Notes: a model not told the origin generated them from the letters alone. Shown: positions 51,183 through 62,145, counted from the stretch's first letter. The stretch: DNA of 64,000 bases from Amphibalanus amphitrite (GCF_019059575.1 NW_024881599.1:124001-188000), one strand, 5' to 3'. Program-made: numbers and translations.

Positions 51183-51665
51183 ACAGTCACGATCTCTCTT
51201 ATTGACCTGTGTATGAATCGGCGGCGCGAAGCGCCGCAAAAATTTGAAAAAAGTTGTCAAAACACAGCTCTAAAACACAAATATTACAACCCTTTTAGCA
51301 TGCTAGTACAAGCCGGAGTTCCTTCACAGTGCACATATGAATTCCGATTCAATTTGACACGGTTGGTGTTATTACAGTCACGATCTCTCTTATTGATTGG
51401 TGTATAAATCGGCGGCGCGAAGCGCCGAGAACATTTGCAAAAGAATGTGTCAAAACACAGCTCCGCTCCAAAACACAAATTTTACCACCCTTTTAGCATG
51501 GCAGTACAAGCCGGAGTTTCTTCACAGTACACATATGAATTCTGATTCAATTTGACACGGTTGGTTTATGTAATTACAGTCACGATTTCATATTGACCTG
51601 TACGTATGTACATGAATCGGCGGCGCGAAGCGCCGCGAAAAATTTGCAAAAACATTTGTCAAAAC
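51183..51665. repeat. ~190-bp tandem repeat, about 2.5 copies
   Basis: Units start ACAGTCACGATCTCTCTTAT (51183, 51374 and, shorter, 51576). Each contains CGGCGGCGCGAAGCGCCG and CAAGCCGGAGTT words. It is internal to the TIR element. Confidence 0.85.
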
Positions 51666-51667
51666 AC

Positions 51668-52018
51668 AGAGGGGGTCTCCTCTCTACAGAGGACCACCGA
51701 TCTCTACTGCGGGCCTCCTCTTTTCACAGGGCCTCTTAACTACAGAAGGCTTCCTCTCTACAGAGGGCTTCCTCTCTACTGAGGGTCTCTCCCTTTCAGA
51801 GGGCCTCCTTTACAGAGGACCTCCTCTCTTCAAAGAGCCAGAGGACCTCATCTCTGCAAAGGGCTTCCTCTCTTCAGAGGGCCTCTTCTCTACAGAGAGC
51901 CTCCTTTCTTCAGAGGGCCTTCTATCTACAGCGGGTCTCCTCTCTTCAGAGGGCCTTCTGCATTCAGGCGGTCTCCTTTCCACAGAGGGTCTCCTCTACA
52001 GAGGGCCTCCTACCTACT
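51668..52018. repeat. GGGCCTCCTCTCTACAGA minisatellite
   Basis: A degenerate array of about 18-28 bp units of the form AGAGGGCCTCCTCTCTACAG. It is not a CRISPR array: the units have no constant repeat/unique spacer organisation. Confidence 0.85.
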
Positions 52019-52599
52019 GAGGAGTCAGAGGGGCCGACACAGACACTAGCGGTTATTCACTGGAGGCCCCAGGAAGTAAGAAGGGCCCTAGCTGTCAGGC
52101 TGGTCAGAGTGCCCTGAATGTCCTGACGTGATTTTTGGGATTCCCGTGAATTTCTTTCGCCTCCGACGTGATTTTGACCTGCCAGGGCCCAGGGGCACTA
52201 AAAATAAAACAAACAAAATAAAAAAATGGAAATAGGACATCACCAAAATTAAGTGGCCGAAATCCGTTGAGTTTTTAATTTTGCGTATAGGTAGGGGCAC
52301 CACGAATTAAATTCATGACCATCCCCTTGGAGTTTTCCTGGATCATCCCCTGGTGCTCGCACGGTTGAGACAAAAATGAGTAAGATTCTGGCCTTCAATA
52401 CGCCTTTTCACGCAACACGATCCAGAAAAACAAAGGTATTAGCTCAGAAGTGTTTGACATGTGATTTTGAGCATGCAAGACGGCGTCTATAGCGCATTTA
52501 GGTCTTCGGCTTTTGGGGGGGGTCAAATGACCCTCTCAGACCTTTTGGGGGGGGTCATGACCCCGTGGACCCCCCCCAGGATCCGCCACTGCTAAGGAA

Positions 52600-54994
52600 T
52601 GATGTTCAGGGTAGAGTGCACAAGCATGGCGTTTGTGCCTTTGTTCATGAGGATATTCTAGTGGACTGTGTGGTTTCCCCAATGAGTAATGTTCTTTTCT
52701 TTCGTTTAGCAAAGCAGGATGTCTACATCCTAGTAGTGTATAGACCTCCATCATATTCAGACTATGAGAACGAGGCTTTAGCCCATGCATTGGAAGAGTT
52801 AGTTTGTGGAAAGGAAGTAATTGTTGTTGGAGATTTTAATCTCCCTAACATTCATTGGAAGTCTAACAAAGAGCTCCCATCCCTTATGGTTCCACCATTA
52901 GAATCTATGTTTTTGAATGTCTTTATCGCTCTGGGACTGACCCAATGGGTAGTCGAGCCAACGTTTCCGAGTTCAGGAAATACCCTCGATCTTCTGCTAA
53001 CCTCCAATGACGACCAAATCGGAAATGTTACGGTCCTCCCTCCACTGCCTTCTTGTGATCATTGCCCGGTTTTGTTTGAATTCGTGTTTCAAGGTGACTT
53101 TGTTTCTGATTCGTCCCCAGGAGCCCCAAGGTATGATTGGCACAAAGGCAATTATGACAGGCTAAACGACCTAATAGCTATGATTGACTGGGACTTCGAA
53201 TTTGATTATCTTAGTGTATCCACTGCTGTTGACAAGTTCACTGAGACCCTGACCTCCCTGGTTACTCAGTGTATTCCCCTGAAGACTGCTCGCAAGGATA
53301 AGCCACCATGGAGAACCAGGCCCCCGAGAGGACTGTTGCGTCGTAGACAGGAGGCATGGGAGGGTTATAAAAGAGCCAGATTACGTTGTGGTCGTAAATC
53401 GGTTGTAGCCCTTGAAGCATATTCTGCTTTTGCTGCTGTTAACAAAAGTGTGCATAGTTTCGAGGCAAAATCTCAGGCAGACTATGAACACAGTCTCATT
53501 GATAGGTTTAAAGAGAATCCCAAGCTGTTACACTCATATATGCGCTCAAAAAAGTCTGTTCCGTCCTCCGTGGGTCCCCTGAAGCTTTCAAATGGAAAAC
53601 TTTGTTCTGACCTCGCAGCCATGAGTGAATGCTTGGCTTCATCATTTGCAGCTGTTTTTTGTCAGAATGTCCCATCTCTTCAAGAGCCACATCAGTTCTA
53701 TGAAGGTCACATTGATATGTTACATCTGTCTATTGACGTGGTGAAGTCCGAGCTTTTATCCCTCGATGTCAATGCTGCTATGGGTCCCGATGGTATCCAC
53801 CCTATGGTACTCAGGAGGTGTAGTGAATCCTTGGCCTATCCGCTCTTTGTGATTTTCTCCAAGTCACTCGAGGAAGGGACAGTTCCTGTGGCTTGGAAGA
53901 GCTCAACCATTATCCCTATTTTTAAAAAGGGGCATCGTTTCGAGCCACTTAATTATAGACCAGTGAGCCTTACCCCTGTTTGCTGCAAAACCCTGGAACG
54001 CATCATTACTAGCCACTTGCGGCTCTATCTAGAGGACAATGATCTTCTTTCTGATCATCAGTTTGGGTTTCGCCAAGGGAGATCCACTGCAGAGCAACTT
54101 CTTTTGGCTTACGACGAGATCGCGGACCTCATGGATTCTGGATATGTTGTGGACTTAGTGTTGTTCGATTACAGTAAGGCTTTTGATATTGTTTGCCACA
54201 AAGTCCTGTTAACGAAGCTCCAGTCTGTTGGCATTACCAGTCAGCTCTTAACATGGATAGCATCATTCCTATCTGACAGGGAGATGAGAGTGTCTGTTAG
54301 CGGACATCTCAGTGGCCCCAGACCTGTCCACAGTGGTGTGCCTCAGGGTTCGGTCTTGGGACCGCTACTTTTTTTGGTCTATATAAATCACATTGGCTCC
54401 AAATTGATATCAAAGTACAAGATATTTGCAGATGACCTCAAGATTTATTCCGGTGTGAAGTATCCTCGCGGACATTGCCCGACTGTGATTCCATCTGTTC
54501 AGAATGATATAGACTTGTTGGTCAATACGTCTGTATCATGGGGTCTCAAGATTAACAGAGAGAAATGTGCGGTCCTACGTTTCTCGAAAGGCTTTAAGGA
54601 CCTGGTGCCACCTTCATACTCCCTCGAGGGTAGTCCCCTTCCTGTCTGTGACTCACACGGTGACCTTGGTGTCCTGGTGGACACAAGGCTTAGATTTCAC
54701 GAACACATCGGATCTGTTGCACACAAAGCGTCTGGTTTATGTTACAGTTTTCTCAAGTCAACTGTCTGCCGCTCATCTGATTTCATGTTGTTCCTCTTTA
54801 AAACTCACATAAGACCACTGATAGAGTATGCTTCATGCGTGTGGAACACTGGCTACAAGGGCGATATGGTTAAACTGGAACGTGTGCTAAGGATGTGGTC
54901 TAGACATATAGATGATTTGCAGAATCTGAATTATGAGGAGCGTCTGCGAAAACTTGATATGTATTCAGTCGCAGGAAGGCTTCTGCGCGCAGAC
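52600..54994 (+). CDS. LINE ORF2, segment 2 (endonuclease and RT)
   Basis: This segment continues the endonuclease (VIVVGDFNLPNIHW, SCDHCPVLFEF with the catalytic Asp/His pair). It then encodes the reverse transcriptase: STIIPIFKKG, NYRPVSLTP, FGFRQGRSTAEQLL, LFDYSKAFDIV, GVPQGSVLGPLLFL and the catalytic FADDLKIY. The thumb and RT C-terminus follow. Motifs resemble CR1/Jockey-group LINEs and are intact. The frame is interrupted after GRLLRAD by the TTAA element at 54995. The LINE would copy its RNA by target-primed reverse transcription. Confidence 0.88.
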
Positions 54995-56174
54995 TTAACC
55001 CGCGCCCCGTAGGGGGGGGGCCGAAACGGCCCCCCCCTGTCCTTTTCGGTCGATATCTCCTAAACGGCTGGAGATATCGCCACCAAACTTTCAGGACCCC
55101 TCCGGGCATCAATTTTACACATTGTTACCAAAAATTTTTCCAGAGGCTATGATAGGTTGGCCACAAATGACGTCAGAGTGACGTCATGTTCTGTCATTTT
55201 CGACCGAAAAAAGACCTTCGCGAGAAGACCTGTCAGGACTACAGATTTGAAGATACAGAAAAATGATCAAGACATAAAAGGTGTAGAATTGACAGGGCTA
55301 CAAAACTTCTATCTCGAATTTTTGAAATTTTTGAGTTTTGACCCCCAAAAATCAAAAATGCATTTTTTTGGATATATTCGCCAAAAATCCAAAAAGTTTT
55401 TTGAGTTTCGAAAAAACCGGAATATATGTGATAGTGCCTACCGTCTTCTATCTACATACCAAATTTCAGATCGATACCTCGTTTTTTGGCCAAGTTATAG
55501 CGAAAAAACTGTTCAAAAATGATGACGTCAAATTTTCAAACTCAATTTTTGGCAATTCTAGAACTCGTAGAGCAAAACGAAGACCACCGTTAGACTCCCC
55601 GTGACGAGCTGCATCGAATCGATACCCATTTTATGCAAAAATATCAACTTTGAAATTTGACCTAATTTGACCTGACCTTGACCTGACCTTCACAAAAACG
55701 TGACCTAGGCTGGCCCCAAAGGCTGCCTAACCCACATAATCGCATTTGTCATGTAAAATGGACCATAAAACATGTATCACACGACACATTCATATTGTGA
55801 CCCCCGGTGACCTGACCTCGCTGTGACCTGACCTGGTATCAGTGACCTCAGATAGCAAAGTATGTGTTTGACGAACAATGTACCATCGATGGTTTTCAAT
55901 AAATTACCAATTTACTCGCTTTCACAGCACATTTCTTGAATTGCCTGTGAACGGTGAAAATCTGACCTTTGACCTGACCTGTGACGTCATCGGTTTGACC
56001 TAGGTCAATGAAATTTGGTCACAAGGTAGTTCCCGGGTGGGGCTATCGAACGCCGTTTGAATTTTGAAAATCGGATGGTAACTTTCCGAGATCTTAGGGG
56101 GGGGGGCCGATACGGCCCCCCCCCCCCCCTACGGGTGGTAGGGTCCGCCGGTAGCCCTACGGGGCGCGGGTTAA
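54995..56174. mobile_element. TTAA element 7 in LINE ORF2
   Basis: TTAA lies at 54995-54998 and 56171-56174. The left end is CCCGCGCCCCGTAGGG and the right end CCCTACGGGGCGCGGG, an essentially perfect inverted repeat. Removing the element plus one TTAA restores an uninterrupted LINE frame (GCAGAC-TTAA-TCCAAT), which proves the boundaries. It has G-run/C-run hairpins at both ends, AGGTCA/TGACCT arrays and no transposase. It is colinear with element 1. Confidence 0.92.
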
Positions 56175-56443
56175 TCCAATATTGGAAAATATTTAATGGT
56201 AAAAGTCATATAAAACCTGAGACGTTTTTCTCTCGTCCATTACACGGCTGCACTCGAGGCCATTGTTACAAGATACGAGTGCCACATGTTACACTAGATG
56301 TTCGTCGTCGCTCTTTCTCCATCCGATGTATACACATCTGGAACGGCCTCCCAGAAAACGTTGTGACCGCACCTGACTTAACTAGCTTTAAGAGGGCCTT
56401 GGCCGATGCGATTCGTGACGAACTGTACCAGCCTGCGGAGTAG
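56171..56443 (+). CDS. LINE ORF2, segment 3 (C-terminus)
   Basis: It resumes LINE ORF2 after the TTAA element with LIQYWKIFNGKSHIKPETFF, then RSFSIRCIHIWNGLPENVV, a conserved C-terminal signature of CR1/Jockey-group LINEs, and stops at TAG 56441-56443. The 3' UTR of the LINE follows for an unknown distance. Confidence 0.88.
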   Translation, partial: LIQYWKIFNGKSHIKPETFFSRPLHGCTRGHCYKIRVPHVTLDVRRRSFSIRCIHIWNGLPENVVTAPDLTSFKRALADAIRDELYQPAE

Positions 56444-56722
56444 TTGATGATGAGCAACTTCGTGTCAAATATTCTTGATTCACATGTATTTTTTCGTATG
56501 AGCTATTTATGAGGATGCTATAACTCCAGTTGCTATGTAACCCCTCTATACTCGCGAATTCTTATCTCAACTGGCGCATCCTTTGATCCTGGGTTCCCTT
56601 GCCTTGACTATCCTTAGGGCTGTCAGGCTTGGTGAACCCTACCAGGTGAGAATACCAGGTGAGAGTGTGGACTTCGCTGTAACTTTTTTGAAAATGTTAG
56701 AAAGCGGCGCTTCACCACTCAC

Positions 56723-56854
56723 CGAGCCACCTCCCAAGACGATCAGCGGCTCGGCGTCTATTCCGTCTACACGGCGGCATAGGAGCGGTCCGTAAACGTA
56801 AGGGGGCGGGGGTAGCTGGGTCAGTCGTCGGGCCAGCAGCAGACGCGGCGGTAT
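56723..56854 (-). CDS. candidate exon of unknown gene
   Basis: An open 132-nt segment lies between a GGTTTCAG acceptor and a GTGAGTGG donor, phase 0 at both ends. It encodes IPPRLLLARRLTQLPPPPYV, then YGPLLCRRVDGIDAEPLIVL and GGGS. It does not resemble a transposon protein known to me and no partner exon was found on this strand. It could be an upstream exon of the psq locus or a remnant exon carried by a repeat. Confidence 0.3.
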
Positions 56855-56955
56855 CTGAAACCGCCTCACACGTCGACTAAATGTTCCAACGTTTGAAAGA
56901 AGTTGGCGATTGGCGACTACTGTTGCATTGGGCTAGTGATGCTACAAATATTTGG

Positions 56956-57886
56956 CTCGCAAATGCTGTCCCTGAAATATGTTATGTGCGTGAGGGTGAA
57001 TAAATGCACCAATCGTCGGATGATTATATGGGCCTGGGACAACAAATATAGTAATTAAATCACGGTACACCTCCCACATTCGGATATAAAGCACAAGTAC
57101 GAACTAAGAGTTTAATCGCCATGCATCGTGTGACGAGTATCCACCGTCCAACACGTTACCTGAGAAGCGGATCTAAGCGTAATGTGTGTGTGGGGGGGAG
57201 GTGGGGGTGGGGGAGGCACATTCTTATAATTTGCAAAGCCGGATCCACGGACTGGCGATGGATGATGACCGGCAGCTAACGTTTATGAACGGGAATGGCG
57301 GCCGATTATAGTCACTTGACGGACGTTGTTAATCGGGCAGGTCGGTTGGAAACAATAAATGCCTAAGCCTAATACCTAATACCAAAGTTTTTAGGGGTGG
57401 TGGTGTTGGAGGGGGAATCATGTTTAAAAGTGTAAGCAAGCATGTGCCTTATCCTTAGGACTCCTATCGGATCTGCCACCACATTGCCTCAACATTACAC
57501 CTGTGTCAAAGCTCAATATGTCTATTTTGTGGTGTTATCTTCCTATTTCCAAATGCATGCGCCTAAAACCATGTCAATTTGGGAAATTTATGCTCCAAAA
57601 AAGTACAAAATATTCAACGAAAACCCTTTCATGTGGTTCCTAGGTTACTCCCTTGCATAGAATACCACTCACCAAAGATATTTATATCACGAAAATAAAA
57701 GAATAAACAGGCCGTATCAGGAGACTTCAACGCCAGAAACTGATTTTGCTCGAAACTTTGACATGACGCGGCAGGATGGGTTTTAATTTCTCGAAAGTTT
57801 TACTTGTACAGCTCGTCTTCGGTTGTCTTGGAGCAAAGGAAAATCATAGGAGCACCGTGATCTGTGACTAGCGACACACCCTACTG
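56956..57886 (-). mobile_element. ~0.94-kb repeat, copy B (inverted)
   Basis: This is the reverse complement of copy A at 47197-48141, with CTCGCAAATGCTGTCCC at the left and CGACACACCCTACTG at the right. Copies A and B flank the LINE in opposite orientation. It contains indels relative to A and no intact ORF. Confidence 0.65.
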
Positions 57887-57984
57887 AACAGTGGTGATGT
57901 CATGCTGGCGAACTTGTATTGCATTTAGATGCATTATCACCATGGACGACTGCTTACTCGACTGTGACTTCAGACTGACGCACG

Positions 57985-58110
57985 ACACTCGGAGTCTCAG
58001 ACGACGAAGGTTCTATGTCGTCTGACCAATCCTTTTCCATAACTACAGCCAAGCCCCTGCTGACCTTGAACGGGATTGGTCAGACGACATGGAATCTTTG
58101 TTGTCTGAGA
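57985..58110. mobile_element. ~125-bp foldback MITE, copy 1
   Basis: It begins GAGTCTCAGACGACGAAGG and ends in TCTGAGAGACTC. The arms GTCGTCTGACCAATC / GATTGGTCAGACGAC pair almost perfectly around an AGCCCCTGCTGACCTTGAAC loop. The second copy is at 60350-60475. Confidence 0.75.
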
Positions 58111-58352
58111 GACTCAGAACGCGAGGTGATTTTCAGTCGGGCTGAAGAGTTCCTAAAATTTGCTGATGCATTGTGCCATCGTCAGGACAACTCTGGCCAA
58201 AGTATGGGCAAGGTCTTCCAACTCTGGAGTGCTATGGCAAAGACCGGCTAACTGGACTAGAGCCATATTGACTCACTTAAACCCATGTTCCGACAGTGTT
58301 CCATTTACACCAGCCCAAATCTGGCATCTCAGAGTTCAGGGACAATACAGAC

Positions 58353-59373
58353 TTAACCCTATTCCTGGCGGGGGGGGGGGGGGGGGCCTCAGAAGCCCCC
58401 CCCCCTGAGGTTTTTTGGTTATTTCTCCCAAACGCTTTGAGCTAGGAAGCTCAAACTTTCTGACTTTTACTAAAAGGCTTTTACGCAACATTTCTGAAAA
58501 TTTTGAGTTGATCTGACCTCAGGTCAGGTCACCAGAGGCGGTTTGGTGACCCTACCTCAGAAAAGTTTGCAATCACGCCAGAGCTAGAGTTTTTGACCGA
58601 TCAATTTCTTCTCTTCAGGCTTTAGTTAGGGTACCAGTATGTGCAATTTGTATATCTCAGAATTTTCATATCTGTGACCTGAGGTCAGGCCAGACTCGTG
58701 ACCTTTACATTGCAAGCCTATGGGAAAATATTGAAACGCCTCCTGCTTCGTGTAAACGAGTCAAAACCATCCAATTCTTTCAGTATTATGGAAGATTATC
58801 TCATCGGTGATGATCCTGGTGCCGCTAATTGACAGGGGCACCGGCAAAGCTCATCTGAGGTCATGTGACGTCATAAATCGTTTTTCTGTAAATAAATCAC
58901 GACATGATGGTGCTAAAGACTTGTAAGTGGTACCAAACTGCTCGCCTGGTCAAGGCGCGTCGTTTGGTATGCAGCATGACCATACCCCACAACCTCATTG
59001 ATGAATGACCTGACCTTGACCTCAGGTCAAATTTCAAATTGACCTGTGAAGGTCATCACATACTTATTTCGCATCGCCTCGGCGAGAGCAACAAAAAATG
59101 TATTGGTTTTATGTCTCTATGTTTCTTAGTTTAAAAGTTATATAGGTAACTAATTCCAAAACATTTTATCGTTGATGACCTCTGGTGACCTCAATATTGA
59201 CCTGACCTGAAAATGTTTTATGTAAAAGTTGTAGATCTTTAAACGACCTATCAAACGCCGTTCGCCGTTTGTCGCTGCGATGTGTAGTTTTTGAGATCTG
59301 AAGGGGGGGGGGCGAATCGGCCCCCCCCCCGCCAGTTTCTTGTCCCGGCGGAGCCCGCCAGGAATAGGGTTAA
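58353..59373. mobile_element. TTAA element 8
   Basis: It is flanked by TTAA (58353-58356 and 59370-59373). The terminal inverted repeats are CCCTATTCCTGGCGGG and CCCGCCAGGAATAGGG, with adjacent G-run/C-run hairpins. The AGGTCA array-rich interior is shared with elements 2, 5 and 6. No ORF. It is located upstream of the first recognised AREL1 exon. Confidence 0.88.
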
Positions 59374-59584
59374 GCCAAACCAAATTGTTGGCTGGGTTAT
59401 GCCCCTGACTACTAATGAATAAGATCCCCACCCCCATGTCCATAAACCCCAACAAACAGATAACTCACCGCCTTTGGGCCATGTACCCACCTTATTCATG
59501 AAGCCACGAGGACTGATGTATGTACTGTGCCCCAAGGACCACAGTTGTGTTAATTTGTGACACCTTTGCCATTGTCTGCTTCAG

Positions 59585-59721
59585 AATGAAGGCATGGCTG
59601 GTAATAATTATCATTAGCATAGTCACTTGGTGGAATAAAAAGCCACGATGGAGCTGGGATGAGTCCAAATGGCTCTCAGAGCACGGCCTTGGGAGATACG
59701 AGGAGCTGCTGAGGCAGCATG
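59585..59721 (+). CDS. AREL1: AREL1-type E3 ligase, exon A
   Basis: The first recognised coding exon. ATG at 59586 gives MKAWLVIIIISIVTWW, a single N-terminal membrane anchor, then KPRWSWDESKWLSEHGLGRY, the start of a SAM-like helical region. The donor is CATG|GTAAGG, phase 1. The exon set A-G matches the N-terminal half of AREL1 (KIAA0317), a filamin-repeat/HECT ubiquitin ligase that targets pro-apoptotic IAP antagonists and cytokine-signalling proteins in vertebrates. The HECT domain would be encoded right of the window. A TTCAG acceptor just before the ATG suggests a non-coding first exon upstream. Confidence 0.7.
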
Positions 59722-59981
59722 GTAAGGGACTAGGGACATCTTGGAATGAAAGGATGGACCAGGTGCTCATAGAATCTCATATTGTGCCAATGTGCTGTCA
59801 TTTGTTGCTATTAGCAAACTTCGAACCAGTTTTTTTCACAACTCGTGTGGATATATGAAGGAACAAGTCTACATTTGTAACACCCGCAGTCTGCAATAAA
59901 TTATTTATTTTGCCATATAAGTATACCATTTCGTTGGGTTGTGTAGTTCTGTGACGCTAGCCTTTCTCCCTTTTGTGCCAG

Positions 59982-60138
59982 GAGTGGGTGGTCTGCTGGA
60001 TTTCGCCGACGAGCGGCGGCTGAAGGCCATCCCGAGCGAGCACCGCGGCCCGCTGCTGGAGGCCTCGCGCCAGCTGTTTGACCAGCTGGTGCTGAACTTC
60101 TGGCTGGTGCGCGAGCGCCAGGACGACCAGGCCGACTG
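59982..60138 (+). CDS. AREL1: AREL1-type E3 ligase, exon B
   Basis: It follows a GTGCCAG acceptor and joins exon A in phase (G|GA). It encodes VGGLLDFADERRLKAIPSEH and LVLNFWLVRERQDDQAD, continuing the SAM-like helical segment. The donor is TG|GTGAGA, phase 2. Confidence 0.72.
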
Positions 60139-60349
60139 GTGAGACGCCCTGTCGAGATGTGATCCAACAGGCGAACTGTTAGCATGTGTGTGAGGTGCCC
60201 CAACATGCCCCAGTTGCCTCTAACTTTTTATGGAATGCTCAGGCTGAAAAATTGGCTCTGCAGTTTGTTAGGTATCAGTTATCCAGCATTACCTATATCG
60301 TATTCACTGGTCTCCGCTCTCTGCTCTGTGATTTTACCCCGCGTTCGCT

Positions 60350-60475
60350 GTCTCTCGGACGACGAAAATTTTACGTCGACCGGCCAATCACCGCGTTCCA
60401 TAACCGCAGCCGAGCCCCCGCTGACCTTGAGCGGGATTGGCCGGACGACGTAGAATCTTCGTCGTCCGAGAGACG
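60350..60475. mobile_element. ~125-bp foldback MITE, copy 2
   Basis: GTCTCTCGGACGACGAAAA at the left and TTCGTCGTCCGAGAGAC at the right are perfect outer arms. The inner arms GACCGGCCAATC / GATTGGCCGGAC also pair, around the same loop as copy 1 (AGCCCCCGCTGACCTTGAGC). It lies in AREL1 intron B-C. Confidence 0.85.
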
Positions 60476-60716
60476 TCGTTGGTTTGAACAATTCAGGCTT
60501 GATAACTTTGGACACTCATCTAATGTTGATGTGCGACCCAAATGGTTTTCTATGTCTACGTGAACTTCTTACCTGTTTGGACTAAATGAAAATGTTCCAG
60601 TACCTAACGCTCGAAACACTGTTGACAGCTGTATATAAACTGCACAGTACCCGGTCCCCACCGTCCCGCACCCTGACAGCCGAGTCACCACACCGCCGAC
60701 CGGTCCCGCTCCCCAG

Positions 60717-60922
60717 GCTGCGGTCCCACGGAGTGACCTCGCTCGACCAGCTGTCCTCCCGGGCGGAGGTGGCCGACCAGCTCCTGGCGGGCCTGGCGGA
60801 GGCCGCTGCCCGGCTGCCCTCCGGACAGGCCGAGATGGCCGAACTTAAACAGCAACTGCTGGAGGAGATGCGGACCTCGCGGCATGTCGTCACCCCCACC
60901 GAACCACGGCCACTCGCCTGGT
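60717..60922 (+). CDS. AREL1: AREL1-type E3 ligase, exon C
   Basis: It follows CCCCAG and joins exon B in phase. It encodes LRSHGVTSLDQLSSRAEVAD, a second SAM-like start, and a helical EMAELKQQLLEEM. Only the donor T|GTACGT (phase 1) fits the entry phase of exon D; this end is less certain than the others. Confidence 0.6.
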
Positions 60923-61171
60923 GTACGTTAGTAAAGTAGACTGTCGTAACGTAACTCATAAACGCTCGTCCAGCGTCCGTGTTAGTTCGTAGTTGAATGA
61001 TTTCATTACCTATCCTCGCCTGTGTCTTGGTTTATCATTGGACATTGACATCCTAGCTGTGATTGAAACTCTACTACTATTTTCCTTCCTTCGTCTACTC
61101 AGTTCCTCCACCATGCGCTGTACATGCCTTCTTCCGTAGCCTTCGATGATTGTTTATGTCTGTGCTTGCAG

Positions 61172-61209
61172 CTGGGTGTAACCTTTTAAGCAACCTGGTG
61201 GCGCTGTCA
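61172..61209 (+). pseudogene. partial copy of the start of AREL1 exon D
   Basis: It is preceded by CTTGCAG. The sequence AACCTTTTAAGCAACCTGGT and what follows encodes NLLSNLVALS, matching NLLSGLVALS of exon D (61238) with mostly silent differences. It is followed by an in-frame TAA after ISV. Confidence 0.65.
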
Positions 61210-61237
61210 ATCTCTGTGTAACGGTTTGTGCGTACAG

Positions 61238-61452
61238 GGCGTAATCTGCTGAGCGGCCTGGTAGCCCTGTCGACCATTCTCCTCTCTGACCTCGTGTACC
61301 GCTGGTGGCGGGACGGCGCCGACGGCCGCGCCATCACCGAGCCGCTGCGGCACACACTGACCGCTCTGCTGCAGCTCACACTGCGCTGCCACGTGCGGCT
61401 CCTCTGGGAGGACCGGCGCAGGGTCGGCGGCGTCGTCTCCCTGGAGATCAAG
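61238..61452 (+). CDS. AREL1: AREL1-type E3 ligase, exon D
   Basis: It follows a GTACAG acceptor and is entered in phase 1. It encodes NLLSGLVALSTILLSDLVYR, then a helical HTLTALLQLTLRCHVRLLWE segment and GGVVSLEIK, the beginning of the filamin-type repeat. Donor AAG|GTCAGT, phase 0. Confidence 0.78.
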
Positions 61453-61919
61453 GTCAGTCGGGGGGGAGGGAGGGCTAGAGAGGGAGAGGGGAGTCAGGAA
61501 AGACTGTTGAAAGACTGTTGACTCAACACATCAAGACCTTACTTCTATAGGATCATTTCTACATCTAGGTCTTGTCGCGATCATTCACCCAACGTATCAA
61601 CGGCTGGGGTTGATACGTTGAGGGAGTTGTTCGGTGCTCACGTAAGCTCCAAAAGCATTCATCAGCACTCCTCGTTGAAACATAAGTGACCTCCAATTTT
61701 TATCTTGTAGGAACATCGACTCTCCATAATGACCACGACACATGTATTTTTTCCGCTGCCTTTCCAGTGTTCGCACCTCTCCTTTCCCCTCGCACCCTTC
61801 CCCACCCTGCACCCTGTTCTCATGACCCCCTCTCACCACGTCCAACTTCCCTCCCTCCCTTGACTCCTTCCCACTGAGCACTGACCCCTCCTCTCCCGCT
61901 ACCCCCCCCCCCTCCTCAG

Positions 61920-62145
61920 GTAGAGCGGGTGGACGGCCGGCCGTACGACCTCCGCTCGGACCCGGCCGCGCTGCGTGTCCAGGTTCACGTGCGCGGCGCG
62001 CCGGTGGCCTGTGCGCTGGAGTGGCGCGCTGCCGACGAGGTGCGGTGTTCGTTCCCCGCCCGCGCCGCCGGTACCTACTGGATCTCTGTGATGCTGGCCG
62101 GACGACACGTGGCCGGTAGTCCGTACCGGAGACACTTTCTGGCAG
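61920..62145 (+). CDS. AREL1: AREL1-type E3 ligase, exon E
   Basis: It follows CCTCAG and begins VERVDGRPYDLR. The reading to GTYWISVMLAGRHVAGSPY is the hallmark end of a filamin/ABP280 repeat (compare G-x-Y-x-I-x-V-x-x-x-G-x-x-V-A-x-S-P-Y in AREL1). Donor G|GTGAGA, phase 1. Confidence 0.85.

Larger units (their letters stand above)
50841..52588. mobile_element. TIR element inserted in LINE ORF2
   Basis: It is flanked by CTGCTAAGGAA on both sides (50830-50840 and 52589-52599). The ends are inverted repeats, GGCGGATCTAGGGG at the left and CCCCAGGATCCGCC at the right, beside G/C homopolymer blocks. Inside are a ~190-bp tandem repeat and a CTCCTCTCTACAGAG minisatellite, but no transposase. An 8-11 bp duplication with TIRs fits a Mutator-like class best. 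Related ends occur at 478-803. Confidence 0.75.

Noticed and set aside
51668-52018. Array resembling CRISPR repeats
   Set aside because: The units are degenerate minisatellite repeats without uniform spacers, in a eukaryotic transposon.
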